From the NCBI RefSeq assembly GCF_036345995.1, contig NZ_CP107796.1, forward strand, positions 7,068,001 to 7,132,000: a stretch of 64,000 nt of DNA, written 5' to 3'. How positions within the stretch are numbered: position 1 is the first letter of the stretch; each line of letters starts with the position of its first letter. This document shows positions 1-8,502 of the stretch, one piece after another. The position numbers were made by a program, and so were the translations under genes. Below the pieces are notes generated by a model. It had not been told where the DNA came from. It was given only the letters and a program-made list of their open reading frames with translations, and ran no database searches. The stretch comes from Streptomyces sp. NBC_00557. GTDB taxonomy: Bacteria > Actinomycetota > Actinomycetes > Streptomycetales > Streptomycetaceae.

Positions 1-344
1 CGGGTACGTTCGTAGGCCCCCTCGTCCACGACGCCGAGCTGGAACCACACCGCCCGCGCGCCCTTCGCCACGGCCTCGTCGGCCACCGCGCCGGCCAGCT
101 CGCTGTTGACGAAGACGTCGACCACGTCCACGTCGAAGGGGATCTCCGCGAGGGAGGCGTAGCCCCGCTCGCCGTGCACGGTCTCGGCCTTCGGATGCAC
201 CGGCACGATCCGCTTGCCGTACCGCTGCAGCACCTGCGCCACGCCGTACGCCGCCCGGCTCCGGTTGCCGGACAGGCCGACCACCGCCCAGGTGTCGCCC
301 AGCTCCGTCAGGATCCTGCGGATCGTCGCTTCGTCGCCGTACAC
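1..344 (-). CDS. CoA-binding domain protein (YccU-like), 3' end outside window
   Basis: Read on the minus strand from a GTG at 344, preceded by a strong GAGGAGG Shine-Dalgarno about 7 bases upstream. The visible 114 codons give a Rossmann-type CoA_binding domain: a WAVVGLSGNRSRAAYGVAQ nucleotide-binding loop, then a KRIVPVHP strand and an ASLAEIP/VDVVDVFVN stretch, which are hallmarks of the small YccU/CoA-binding family (usually about 135-145 residues). The last part of the gene lies beyond base 1. The family binds CoA-like nucleotides; its physiological role is unclear. It is divergent from the CysRS-like gene at 491. Confidence 0.85.
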   Translation of the reverse strand, partial: MYGDEATIRRILTELGDTWAVVGLSGNRSRAAYGVAQVLQRYGKRIVPVHPKAETVHGERGYASLAEIPFDVDVVDVFVNSELAGAVADEAVAKGARAVWFQLGVVDEGAYERT

Positions 345-478
345 GGCCGCCTCCTCGGGCTGCGGGAAACTCGTCGCCTGAGCAACATCGGCGAGCCGGG
401 TCCGGATTCCCGCCCGCCCCCTCGCGCCACCATGTCCCGAACGCGCCCGAGATGCCTGCGCGCGACCGCCGGGCCGCC

Positions 479-484
479 TACGCT
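479..484 (+). promoter_or_regulatory. -10 box TACGCT of a probable leaderless transcript
   Basis: TACGCT ends 6 bases before the GTG at 491, and no Shine-Dalgarno precedes that GTG, so transcription probably starts at the start codon. No good -35 is visible. This supports the GTG at 491 over an upstream ATG at 452. Confidence 0.4.
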
Positions 485-490
485 CACCCC

Positions 491-1327
491 GTGCTGCGCA
501 TCCTCGACGCCCGAACCGGTGAACTGGTCCCCGCCGCGCCCGCCCGCCGCGGCCTGACCCGTGTCGAGGCCCACGCCTGCGGCCCCGACCCGACGTCCCT
601 GCGGGTGCTGCTCACCGCCGACCTCCTCGTCCGCGCACTGGAGCTGGACGGCACCCCGGTCTGGACGACCCTGGCCGCCCCCCACGGCGCCGCCGGTCTG
701 GGCACCGCAGCGACCACGCTGTCCATCCGCCCCTTCGAGGACGCCCGCGACCTCGCGCCGGGCCCGCCGAAGACCCGGGCGATCCAGGTGACCGCCGACC
801 GCACGACTGCCTCCGGCCCCGGCCCGGTGATGGAGGTCGCGCCGGTGGAGTGGACGGGCGAGGAGCCGGTGAGCGGGCGGAGCGTGTCCCCGCCGGGTTC
901 CGGGCCGACCGCGGGTCGTGCCGCCGAGCCCGGGTCCGGACAGGCCGGAGCGGGCACCGCCCGCCTCGTTCCGGACGTCCTGCTCGCCGATCCCGCCGCT
1001 CTCCGGCTCGCGCTGCTCCGCGTTCCGCGGCGGGAGCCGGTGCGGCTGAATCCCGGTGCCCTGGCGGAGGCCGGCGAACTCCTGGCGCGGTGGCGGCGGG
1101 CCGTCGCCGGGTGGGCGAGGCAGCCGTCGCGGCCCGTGCCGGAGGAGGTGCGCGAGCGGCTGCGCTCCGCATGGGAGAACGACCTCGACCTGCCCGGGGT
1201 GCTGGACGTGCTGCGGGACGTCGAGCGCGACCCGGGCCTGCCCGACGGAGCGCGGTTCGAGACGTATGTCTACGCCGACCGCCTGCCGGCCCTCGACCTC
1301 GCCCGCGACCTCGGGAGCCCGGCGTGA
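491..1327 (+). CDS. Cysteinyl-tRNA synthetase-like protein lacking the catalytic motifs
   Basis: 278 residues from GTG 491. The N-terminus (LRILDARTGELVPAAP then ACGPD and a long helix) resembles the start of cysteinyl-tRNA synthetase, where a short strand, a VCGPT segment and a HIGH-bearing helix follow. Here no HIGH and no KMSKS are present, and a low-complexity Pro/Gly/Ala stretch (about residues 105-165) stands where the catalytic core should be. The C-terminal part (LLARWRRAVAGW ... FETYVYADRLPALDL) looks like the helical end of CysRS. It cannot be an active synthetase; function unknown. Its stop overlaps the next start (GTGA), so it is translationally coupled to the SixA-like phosphatase. 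The family call rests on remembered patterns and is moderate. Confidence 0.7.
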   Translation: MLRILDARTGELVPAAPARRGLTRVEAHACGPDPTSLRVLLTADLLVRALELDGTPVWTTLAAPHGAAGLGTAATTLSIRPFEDARDLAPGPPKTRAIQVTADRTTASGPGPVMEVAPVEWTGEEPVSGRSVSPPGSGPTAGRAAEPGSGQAGAGTARLVPDVLLADPAALRLALLRVPRREPVRLNPGALAEAGELLARWRRAVAGWARQPSRPVPEEVRERLRSAWENDLDLPGVLDVLRDVERDPGLPDGARFETYVYADRLPALDLARDLGSPA

Positions 1328-1866
1328 TCGCGCGGGCGGACGCGGGACCGCTGCGCCGGCTGGTCGTCCTGCGGCACGCCAAGTCCGCCCGGCCCGAGGG
1401 CGTCGAGGACCACGCCAGGCCCCTCGCCCCGCGCGGCCTGCGCGACGCCCCCGCCGCCGGGCGCGCCCTCGCCGAGGCCGACTGCCTGCCCGACCTCGCC
1501 CTGTGCTCCACGGCCGTACGCGCCCGCCGCACCTGGGAGCTGGCCTCCGCCGAATGGGGCACCCCGCCGCCGGTGCGCTACGACCGGCGGCTGTACGCGG
1601 CGGCCGTGCCCGAGCTGCTGGAGGCGGTCCGCGAGACGCCGCGCCAGGTGGAGACGCTGCTGCTCGTCGGGCACAACCCGGGCCTCGAGAAGCTGGTCCT
1701 GGAGCTGGCCGGGGACGGTCTCGACGACACGCTGGACCGGGTGCGGACGAAGTTCCCGACCGCCGCGATCGCCATCCTCTCCTGGCACGGCCCCGGCTGG
1801 CCCTCCCTCGGCCCCGGCACGGCCCTGCTGACCTCGCTGACCGTACCGCGCGGGACGAAGAAGTAG
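1324..1866 (+). CDS. sixA: SixA-type phosphohistidine phosphatase
   Basis: 180 residues from a GTG that overlaps the previous stop (GTGA). The RHAKS motif near residue 17 is the RHG active-site histidine of the histidine phosphatase superfamily. The second conserved histidine is in LLLVGHNPGLEKL. SixA proteins are short, cytosolic, and remove phosphate from phosphohistidine, for example on HPt domains. Expression is tied to the CysRS-like gene by overlap; the biochemical partner in Streptomyces is not evident. A hairpin with a 9-bp stem follows at 1929-1958. Confidence 0.88.
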   Translation: MIARADAGPLRRLVVLRHAKSARPEGVEDHARPLAPRGLRDAPAAGRALAEADCLPDLALCSTAVRARRTWELASAEWGTPPPVRYDRRLYAAAVPELLEAVRETPRQVETLLLVGHNPGLEKLVLELAGDGLDDTLDRVRTKFPTAAIAILSWHGPGWPSLGPGTALLTSLTVPRGTKK

Positions 1867-1928
1867 CGCTACGCGCGCGTGTGACCGCCCGGGCCGCACC
1901 GACCCGCACACGCGCGTGCCCGACCGCC

Positions 1929-1958
1929 GGAGGCCGGCGTGCGCTGCGGCCGGCCTCC
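1929..1958 (+). terminator. Hairpin after sixA
   Basis: Perfect 9-bp inverted repeat GGAGGCCGG / CCGGCCTCC with a 12-base loop, about 60 bases after the sixA stop. There is no U-tract, as is usual in Streptomyces. It sits between two copies of a 19-bp direct repeat (1909-1927 and 1958-1976) that begins CACGCGCGTGCCC. Confidence 0.55.
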
Positions 1959-2004
1959 ACGCGCGTGCCCGACCGCACGCGGCCGCATGCCCCGGTACGC
2001 GCCG

Positions 2005-2034
2005 TGACCGCCGCCGGCGGGCACCGCATAGGCT
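2005..2034 (+). promoter_or_regulatory. Promoter of the YigZ-family gene (leaderless)
   Basis: TGACCG (2005-2010), 18-base spacer, TAGGCT (2029-2034), then 6 bases to the ATG at 2041. No Shine-Dalgarno is present, so a leaderless mRNA is likely. Confidence 0.5.
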
Positions 2035-2040
2035 GACCGG

Positions 2041-2667
<627 letters not shown>

Positions 2668-2773
2668 CGTTCGGCTCTGACCGGGCATAACGGGCCGGGC
2701 TTGGCGGGTCATGACGGGCTGATACGGGAGTAACCGCCCGTGATGTCAGACCCGGCCGTTAGTCTCGGGGATC

Positions 2774-3937
2774 ATGAGACTCCTGCACACGTCCGACTGG
2801 CATCTCGGCCGGGCCTTCCACCGGGTGAACATGCTCGGGGCCCAGGCCGGGTTCATCGGTCACCTCGTCACCACCGTGCGCGAGCGCGCGGTGGACGCGG
2901 TGGTCGTGGCGGGCGATGTGTACGACCGCGCGGTGCCGCCGCTCGCCGCGGTCGAGCTGTTCGACGACGCCCTGCACCGCCTCGCGGAGCTCGGCGTGCC
3001 CACGGTGATGATCTCCGGCAACCACGACTCCGCCCGCCGGCTCGGCGTCGGCGCCGGACTCATCGACCGTGCGGGCATCCACCTGCGCACCGAGCCCTCC
3101 GCCGTCGCCACCCCGGTCGTACTGGCCGACGCCCACGGCGACGTCGCCTTCTACGGCCTGCCGTACCTCGAACCCGCCCTGGTCAAGGACGAGTTCGGGG
3201 TGGACAAGGCCGGCCACGAGGCCGTGCTGAGCGCCGCCATGGACCGGGTCCGCGCCGACCTCGCCACGCGCCCGCCCGGCACCCGCTCGGTGGTCCTCGC
3301 GCATGCCTTCGTCACCGGCGGCCAGGCCAGCGACAGCGAGCGGGACATCACCGTCGGCGGGGTCGCCGCCGTCCCGGCCGGAGTCTTCGACGGCGTCGAC
3401 TACGCGGCCCTCGGCCATCTGCACGGCTGCCAGACCATCACCGAGCGCGTGCGCTACTCGGGCTCCCCCCTCGCGTACTCCTTCTCCGAGGCCGGCCACC
3501 GCAAGAGCATGTGGCTCGTCGACCTCGGCGCCGACGGCTCCGTGACCGCCGAGCGCGTCGACTGCCCGGTGCCGCGCCCGCTGGCCCGCATCAGGGGCGC
3601 CCTGGACGACCTGCTCGCCGATCCCGCGCTGGCCCGCCACGAGGAGGCCTGGGTCGAGGCCACCCTCACCGACCCGGTCCGCCCCGCCGACCCCATGGCC
3701 CGGCTCACCGAACGCTTCCCGCACACCCTCAGCCTCGTCTTCGCCCCCGAGCGCGCCCCCGGCGACCCCGAGGTGTCCTACGCACGGCGGCTCGCCGGAC
3801 GCACCGACCAGCAGATCGCCGAGGACTTCGTCGCCCATGTGCGCGGCGCCGGACCCGACGAGCAGGAGAGGGCCGTCCTGCGCGACGCCTTCGACGCCGT
3901 GCGCGCCGACGACGCCGTGCGGGAGGTGGCCCGGTGA
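2774..3937 (+). CDS. sbcD: Exonuclease SbcCD subunit D
   Basis: 387 residues. All metallophosphatase (Mre11-type) motifs are present: HTSDWHLG at residues 5-12, AGDVYDR, SGNHDS, LAHAFV and GHLHG, which bind two metal ions. It is the nuclease subunit that, with SbcC, opens hairpins and processes double-strand ends. The ATG has no good Shine-Dalgarno; a TAGTCT box at 2760-2765 lies 8 bases upstream, so the message may be almost leaderless. The stop overlaps the sbcC start as GTGA, consistent with stoichiometric production of the complex. Confidence 0.96.
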   Translation: MRLLHTSDWHLGRAFHRVNMLGAQAGFIGHLVTTVRERAVDAVVVAGDVYDRAVPPLAAVELFDDALHRLAELGVPTVMISGNHDSARRLGVGAGLIDRAGIHLRTEPSAVATPVVLADAHGDVAFYGLPYLEPALVKDEFGVDKAGHEAVLSAAMDRVRADLATRPPGTRSVVLAHAFVTGGQASDSERDITVGGVAAVPAGVFDGVDYAALGHLHGCQTITERVRYSGSPLAYSFSEAGHRKSMWLVDLGADGSVTAERVDCPVPRPLARIRGALDDLLADPALARHEEAWVEATLTDPVRPADPMARLTERFPHTLSLVFAPERAPGDPEVSYARRLAGRTDQQIAEDFVAHVRGAGPDEQERAVLRDAFDAVRADDAVREVAR

Positions 3938-6924
3938 GGCTGCACCGGCTCGACATCACCGCGTTCGGGCCCTTCGGCGGCTCCCAGAGCGTCGACTTCG
4001 ACGCCCTGTCCGCCGCCGGACTGTTCCTGCTGCACGGCCCCACCGGCGCCGGCAAGACCTCCGTCCTGGACGCCGTCTGCTACGCCCTGTACGGCTCCGT
4101 CCCCGGCGCCCGGCAGAGCGGCCAGGGCATGCATCTGCGCAGCGACCACGCCGACCCCCGCACCCGCACCGAGGTCCGCCTCGACCTCACCGTCGCCGGC
4201 CGCCGCCTGGAGATCACCCGGCAGCCGCCCTGGGAGCGGCCCAAGCTGCGCGGCAAGGGCACCACCGTCGACAAGGCCCAGACCTGGCTGCGGGAGTACG
4301 ACGCCGAGGCGGGCGTCTGGCGCGACCGCAGCCGCTCCCACCAGGAGATCGGCGAGGAGATCACCCAGCTGCTCGGCATGAGCCGCGAGCAGTTCTGCCA
4401 GGTCGTCCTGCTGCCCCAGGGCGACTTCGCGCGGTTCCTGCGCGCCGACGCCGAGGCCCGCGGCCGGCTGCTCGGCCGCCTCTTCGACACCCAGCGCTTC
4501 GCCGACGTCGAGAAGCGCCTCGCCGAGCGCCGCCGCGCCACCGAGGCACGCGTGCGTGACGGCGACGCGGCGCTGCTCGCCGACGCCCACCGCATGCAGC
4601 AGGAGGCCGGCGACGCCATGGAGCTGCCGGAGCTGGCCCCCGGCGACCCCGGCCTGGCCGACGCCGTCCTCGGCGCCGCCGCCGTCGCCCGCGCCACCGC
4701 GCGCGAACGCCTCACCGTCGCCCACTGCCGTCTCACCGCCGCCGAGTCCGCCCACGCCGAGGCCCGGCACGCCCTGGACGAGGCACGCGAACTCGCCCGG
4801 CTGCAGAGCCGCTTCGCCGAGGCCCGGCGGCGCGCCGAGCGGCTCCAGGAGCGGGCCGGCGCCCACCAGGAGGACCAGCGGCGCATGGAGCGGTCCCGCA
4901 AGGCGGAGGCCGTCGCGCCCGCACTTCAGCTGCGCCGGGCCGCCGAGGAGGAGCACCGCAGGGCGGCCGCGGCCGAGACACACGCGCGCGGCCTGCTCCC
5001 CGGCTCCTGCGCCGACGCGGGCGCGGCCGGACTCGCCGCCGCCGCCCGCCGGGCCGCCGAGGAGCTGGGCGGCCTCGACGCGGCCCGGCGCGCCGAACGC
5101 AGGCTCGCCGAACTGGCCGAGGAGCGCTCCGGCCTCGATCGCCAGGACCGCGCCGACGACGACGTGCTCCGCGAGGCCGATGCCTGGCTCGCCGGCTGGG
5201 ACACCACCCGGGCGGCACTGCAGTCCCGCGTCGACGCCGCGCAGGAGGCCGCCACCCGCGCCGAACAGCTCGCCGTCCGGCGCGAACCGATGGCGAGGCG
5301 CCTCGACGCGGCCCGCACCCGGGACCAGCTGGCCGCGGACCTCCAGGACGCCCAGCGCCGGGCGCAGGCGGCCGGGCAGCGCGCCCTCGACGCCCGCGCC
5401 CACTGGCTCGACCTCAAGGAACAGCGCCTGAACGGCATCGCCGCCGAACTGGCCGCCCGCCTCACCGACGGCGAGCCCTGCGCCGTCTGCGGAGCCACCG
5501 CACACCCCGCACCGGCCCGCAAGGTCGCCGGACACGTCGACCGCGAGACCGAGGAACAGGCCCACCGCGCCTCCCAGCAGGCCGACCGGCAGCATGCCGA
5601 GGAGGAGCGCCGGCTCGGCGTCGTCCGCGAGGCACTGGCCGCCGCCACCGCCGAGGCGGGCGACACACCCACCGCCCGACTGGAGGCCGAGGCCGCCGAG
5701 CTGGAGGAGGAGTACGCCCGCGCCCGACGCGCCGCCTCCGCGCTGCACGCCGCCCACGAGGACCTGCGGCGCGCCGAGCAGGAGCGCGAGCGGCGCCTCG
5801 CCGACCGCCAGCAGGCCGCCGTACGGGCCGCCTCCCGGCTCACCCGGCGCGACACCCTGGAGCGCGAACAGGCCCGGCTGGAGGCCGAGTTGGCGCAGGC
5901 GCGCGGCAGCCTGGGCAGCGTGGCCGCCCGCGCCGCGCAGCTGGAGCGGCAGGCGGCGCTGCTCACCGACGCCGCCGAAGCCGTACGCGCCGCCGAGGAC
6001 GCCGCCCAGCGCCTGAAGGACGCCGACGCCCGCCTCGCCGACGCCGCCTACCGCGCCGGCTTCGACACCCCGCAGGACGCGGCCGCCGCCCTCCTGGACG
6101 CCGCGGCCCACCGCGAGCTGCAGCACCGCCTGGACGCCTGGCAGACGGAGGAGGCCGCCGTCCGCGCGGTGCTGGCCGAGGCCGACACCGCGGCCGCCGC
6201 CCAGCGCCCGCCCGCCGACCTGGCCGCCGCCGAGCGCGCGGCGGCCACCGCCGAACACCGGCTGCGCGCCGCGGCGTCGGCGCGCGACGCGGCGGCCCGC
6301 TGCTGCGCCGAGCTCGACCGCCTCTCCACGCGCGCCACCGAGGCCGTACGGCGTCTCGCACCGCTCCGCGAGGAGTACGACCGGGTCGCCCGGCTCGCCG
6401 CCCTCACCGCGGGCACCTCCGCCGACAACGAGCGCAGGATGCGCCTGGAGTCGTATGTGCTCGCCGCCCGCCTCGAGCAGGTCGCCGCCGCCGCGACCGC
6501 GCGGCTGCAGCGCATGTCGTCGGGCCGCTACACCCTCGTCCACTCCGATGACCGCACCGGACGCGGCCGCAGCGGACTGGGGCTGCACGTGGTCGACGCC
6601 TGGACCGGGCGGGAACGCGACACCGCCACCCTGTCCGGCGGCGAGACCTTCTTCGCCTCCCTCGCCCTCGCCCTCGGCCTCGCCGACGTCGTCACCGACG
6701 AGGCCGGCGGCGTCCGCCTCGACACCCTCTTCATCGACGAGGGCTTCGGCAGCCTCGACGACCAGACCCTCGACGAGGTCCTGGACGTCCTGGACTCCCT
6801 GCGCGAACGCGACCGCAGCGTCGGCATCGTCAGCCACGTCGGCGACCTGCGCCGCCGCATCCACGCCCAACTGGAGGTCGTCAAGGGCAGATCGGGGTCG
6901 GCGCTGCGGCAGCGGGGCGTCTGA
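3934..6924 (+). CDS. sbcC: Exonuclease SbcCD subunit C (SMC-like ATPase)
   Basis: 996 residues from the GTG overlapping the sbcD stop. Walker A is in HGPTGAGKTSVLDAVCYAL (about residues 33-40). Long Ala/Glu/Arg-rich coiled coils flank a zinc hook CAVCG near residue 516. The C-terminal lobe carries the ABC signature TLSGGETFFASLALALG and Walker B DTLFIDEGFGSLDD. This is the Rad50-like partner that uses ATP to control the SbcD nuclease and bridges DNA ends through the hook. Length is normal. It converges with the Lrp gene at 6929 with only 4 bases between them. Confidence 0.96.
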   Translation: MRLHRLDITAFGPFGGSQSVDFDALSAAGLFLLHGPTGAGKTSVLDAVCYALYGSVPGARQSGQGMHLRSDHADPRTRTEVRLDLTVAGRRLEITRQPPWERPKLRGKGTTVDKAQTWLREYDAEAGVWRDRSRSHQEIGEEITQLLGMSREQFCQVVLLPQGDFARFLRADAEARGRLLGRLFDTQRFADVEKRLAERRRATEARVRDGDAALLADAHRMQQEAGDAMELPELAPGDPGLADAVLGAAAVARATARERLTVAHCRLTAAESAHAEARHALDEARELARLQSRFAEARRRAERLQERAGAHQEDQRRMERSRKAEAVAPALQLRRAAEEEHRRAAAAETHARGLLPGSCADAGAAGLAAAARRAAEELGGLDAARRAERRLAELAEERSGLDRQDRADDDVLREADAWLAGWDTTRAALQSRVDAAQEAATRAEQLAVRREPMARRLDAARTRDQLAADLQDAQRRAQAAGQRALDARAHWLDLKEQRLNGIAAELAARLTDGEPCAVCGATAHPAPARKVAGHVDRETEEQAHRASQQADRQHAEEERRLGVVREALAAATAEAGDTPTARLEAEAAELEEEYARARRAASALHAAHEDLRRAEQERERRLADRQQAAVRAASRLTRRDTLEREQARLEAELAQARGSLGSVAARAAQLERQAALLTDAAEAVRAAEDAAQRLKDADARLADAAYRAGFDTPQDAAAALLDAAAHRELQHRLDAWQTEEAAVRAVLAEADTAAAAQRPPADLAAAERAAATAEHRLRAAASARDAAARCCAELDRLSTRATEAVRRLAPLREEYDRVARLAALTAGTSADNERRMRLESYVLAARLEQVAAAATARLQRMSSGRYTLVHSDDRTGRGRSGLGLHVVDAWTGRERDTATLSGGETFFASLALALGLADVVTDEAGGVRLDTLFIDEGFGSLDDQTLDEVLDVLDSLRERDRSVGIVSHVGDLRRRIHAQLEVVKGRSGSALRQRGV

Positions 6925-6928
6925 CCGG

Positions 6929-7375
6929 TCAGCGGCCCAGCGCGCGCCGGGGCAGCGGTGAGGAGTACACGACGCTCGTGGTCACCGAGCCCAGTGCGCC
7001 GATCCTCCCGGAGATCTCCTCCAGGTGTCCCATGGACCGCGCGGCGACCTTGATGACGAAGCAGTCGTCGCCCGTCACGTGGTGCGCCTCCAGGATCTCG
7101 GGTGTCGCGGACACCAGGTCGTGGAAGGGCTTGTAGTTGCCGTTCGGATAGCGCAGCCGCACGAACGCCAGGATCGGCAGCCCGAGCCGCTCGGGGTCGA
7201 CCACCGCCGCGTACCCCTGGATCACGCCCGCCTCCTCCAGCCGGCGGACCCGTTCGGTGACGGCGCTCGGCGACATGGAGACGGCCCGCGCCAGCTCGGC
7301 GTAGCTGGCCCGGCCCTCCCGCTGGAGGACCTCGAGAATGCGCCAGTCGGTGGCGTCCGGGGAATACACGGTCAT
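6929..7375 (-). CDS. Lrp/AsnC family transcriptional regulator
   Basis: 148 residues from ATG 7375 (MTVYSPDATDWRILEVLQ). An N-terminal winged helix-turn-helix (DWRILEVLQREGRASYAELARAVSMSPSAVTERVRRLEEAGVI) is followed by a RAM/Lrp ligand domain (DDCFVIKVAARSMGHLEEI). A longer reading to 7480 has no initiation signals and would run into the divergent rhodanese gene. TATCC lies close before the ATG, suggesting a leaderless transcript. It is divergent from the rhodanese-like gene at 7470 with a 94-base shared region, so that gene is its most likely target besides itself. Confidence 0.92.
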   Translation of the reverse strand: MTVYSPDATDWRILEVLQREGRASYAELARAVSMSPSAVTERVRRLEEAGVIQGYAAVVDPERLGLPILAFVRLRYPNGNYKPFHDLVSATPEILEAHHVTGDDCFVIKVAARSMGHLEEISGRIGALGSVTTSVVYSSPLPRRALGR

Positions 7376-7433
7376 CACGGATGGATAGCAGGGAAATCCC
7401 GGCCCCGGCAAGGGCGGTGCCGTGGATCTCCCC

Positions 7434-7462
7434 TTCAGGCGGCGGCCGGAGGGCCGTAGTTT
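7434..7462 (+). promoter_or_regulatory. Promoter of the rhodanese-like gene
   Basis: Weak -35 TTCAGG (7434-7439), 17-base spacer, -10 TAGTTT (7457-7462), 7 bases to the ATG at 7470. No ribosome site is visible, so this is probably leaderless. The divergent Lrp gene starts at 7375, so the interval is a natural place for an Lrp operator. Confidence 0.4.
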
Positions 7463-7469
7463 CCCTGTC

Positions 7470-7955
7470 ATGATCACCAACGCCGTCCAGGCCTCCGCGA
7501 ACCCCGTCCTGCGCGTCGCGCCCGCCGCCCCCGCCGAGGCCGCCGCCTACTTCCGGGCCGCTCTGGCCTTCCACGCCGACGTCTCCGACGTGGCCGCCGC
7601 GCTCGCGGCCGGCGGCGCCCCCGGGTTCGTCCTCGTGGACTCCCGCTCCACCGAGGCCTGGGACCAGGGCCACATCCCCGGCGCGGTCCACCTGCCCACC
7701 GCGCTCGTCCCCGAGCAGGCCGAGCAGCTCCTGGACGGATCCGTGCCCGTGGTGACGTACTGCTGGGGCCCCGGCTGCAACGGCGCCACCCGCGCCGCCC
7801 TCGCCCTCGCCGAACTCGGCTACCAGGTCAAGGAGATGCTCGGCGGCTTCGAGTACTGGACGCGCGAGGGCTTCGCGTACGAGACCTGGCAGGGGCGGGA
7901 GCAGCGCGCCGCCGATCCGCTGACCGCGCCCGTCGAAGGCGAGTGCGGCTGCTGA
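7470..7955 (+). CDS. Rhodanese-like domain protein
   Basis: 161 residues from ATG 7470. A single rhodanese domain: FVLVDSRSTEAWDQGHIPGAVHLPT is the CH2A-type strand and loop, and VTYCWGPGCNGATRAALALAELGY supplies the active-site cysteine loop, followed by the MLGGFEYW motif. Such proteins carry a persulfide on the loop cysteine and move sulfane sulfur between acceptors. The C-terminus ends EGECGC, two extra cysteines after the domain. Divergent from an Lrp regulator, which suggests control by an amino acid or sulfur signal. Confidence 0.9.
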   Translation: MITNAVQASANPVLRVAPAAPAEAAAYFRAALAFHADVSDVAAALAAGGAPGFVLVDSRSTEAWDQGHIPGAVHLPTALVPEQAEQLLDGSVPVVTYCWGPGCNGATRAALALAELGYQVKEMLGGFEYWTREGFAYETWQGREQRAADPLTAPVEGECGC

Positions 7956-7981
7956 TCGACACCCGGGTAGATTCCCTGCCC

Positions 7982-8500
7982 ATGGCTCGATATGCGGATC
8001 CAGGCGCGCTGGAGTGGGTGGAATCGGGCGGCGGCCCGCTGATCGCCGTCCCCGAGACGGTGCTGCCCTTCTGGGCGGGCGCCGACAGCGAGGAACTCGA
8101 CACGGACTACGACCGCGCCTGCGAGGTCGACGGGTACGTCGGCCTCCTGCCCGTCGGCGACAGCGCGGCCCTGGTGTTCGGCGACGAACCGGCCTCCACC
8201 TCCTACCTCCCCGAACACGCCACCTTCGTACGGTGGTCGGCCGCCGACTCCGAGCAGGAACTGCTCGCGACCGTCCCCGCCGCCCTGGACACGGCCGTCT
8301 GGGGCAGCGAGGTGCACTGGCGGGTGCCCGGCCCGGTGCTGCTGTTCGACTCGGCCTGGCCGGGGCAGGCCGCCGAGCGCACCGAACACCTGCGGGTGCC
8401 GCTGGAGGCCGGCACCTACGCGGTGCGGGCCGCGTATGTGCAGCCGGGTCCGGAAACCTGGGTCGGGCTGGTGCGGCTCAGCCGGATCCCGGCCCCCTGA
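7982..8500 (+). CDS. Imm21-like immunity family protein, orphan
   Basis: 172 residues from ATG 7982. The opening (ADPGALEWVESGGGPLIAVPETVLPFWAGA), the CEVDGYVGLLPVGDSAALVFGDEPA stretch and the closing GTYAVRAAYV region match the Imm21 family, proteins predicted to neutralise polymorphic toxins. No toxin, secretion or other immunity gene is adjacent, so it is an orphan here. TAGATT 9 bases before the ATG again suggests a near-leaderless message. The family call is from remembered sequence patterns. It converges with the P450 gene with 2 bases between stops. Confidence 0.7.
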   Translation: MARYADPGALEWVESGGGPLIAVPETVLPFWAGADSEELDTDYDRACEVDGYVGLLPVGDSAALVFGDEPASTSYLPEHATFVRWSAADSEQELLATVPAALDTAVWGSEVHWRVPGPVLLFDSAWPGQAAERTEHLRVPLEAGTYAVRAAYVQPGPETWVGLVRLSRIPAP

Positions 8501-8502
8501 CC

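Noticed and set aside
308..2029. Long minus-strand ORF opposite the CysRS-like and sixA genes
   Set aside because: Only Arg/Gly/Pro-rich composition, no motif, and it covers two well-supported plus-strand genes.
2740..3933. Upstream extension of the sbcC frame into sbcD, giving a 1394-residue ORF
   Set aside because: The extension is Arg/Pro/Ala-rich shadow of sbcD; the SbcC family start matches GTG 3934 with the GTGA overlap.
3778..6870. 1030-residue minus-strand ORF opposite sbcC
   Set aside because: Gly/Ala/Leu/Val-rich antisense shadow of a highly conserved gene; such long antisense frames are usual at this GC content.
7391..7400. GGGAAATCCC as an Lrp operator between the Lrp and rhodanese genes
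   Set aside because: Short and likely by chance; no second copy in the interval.
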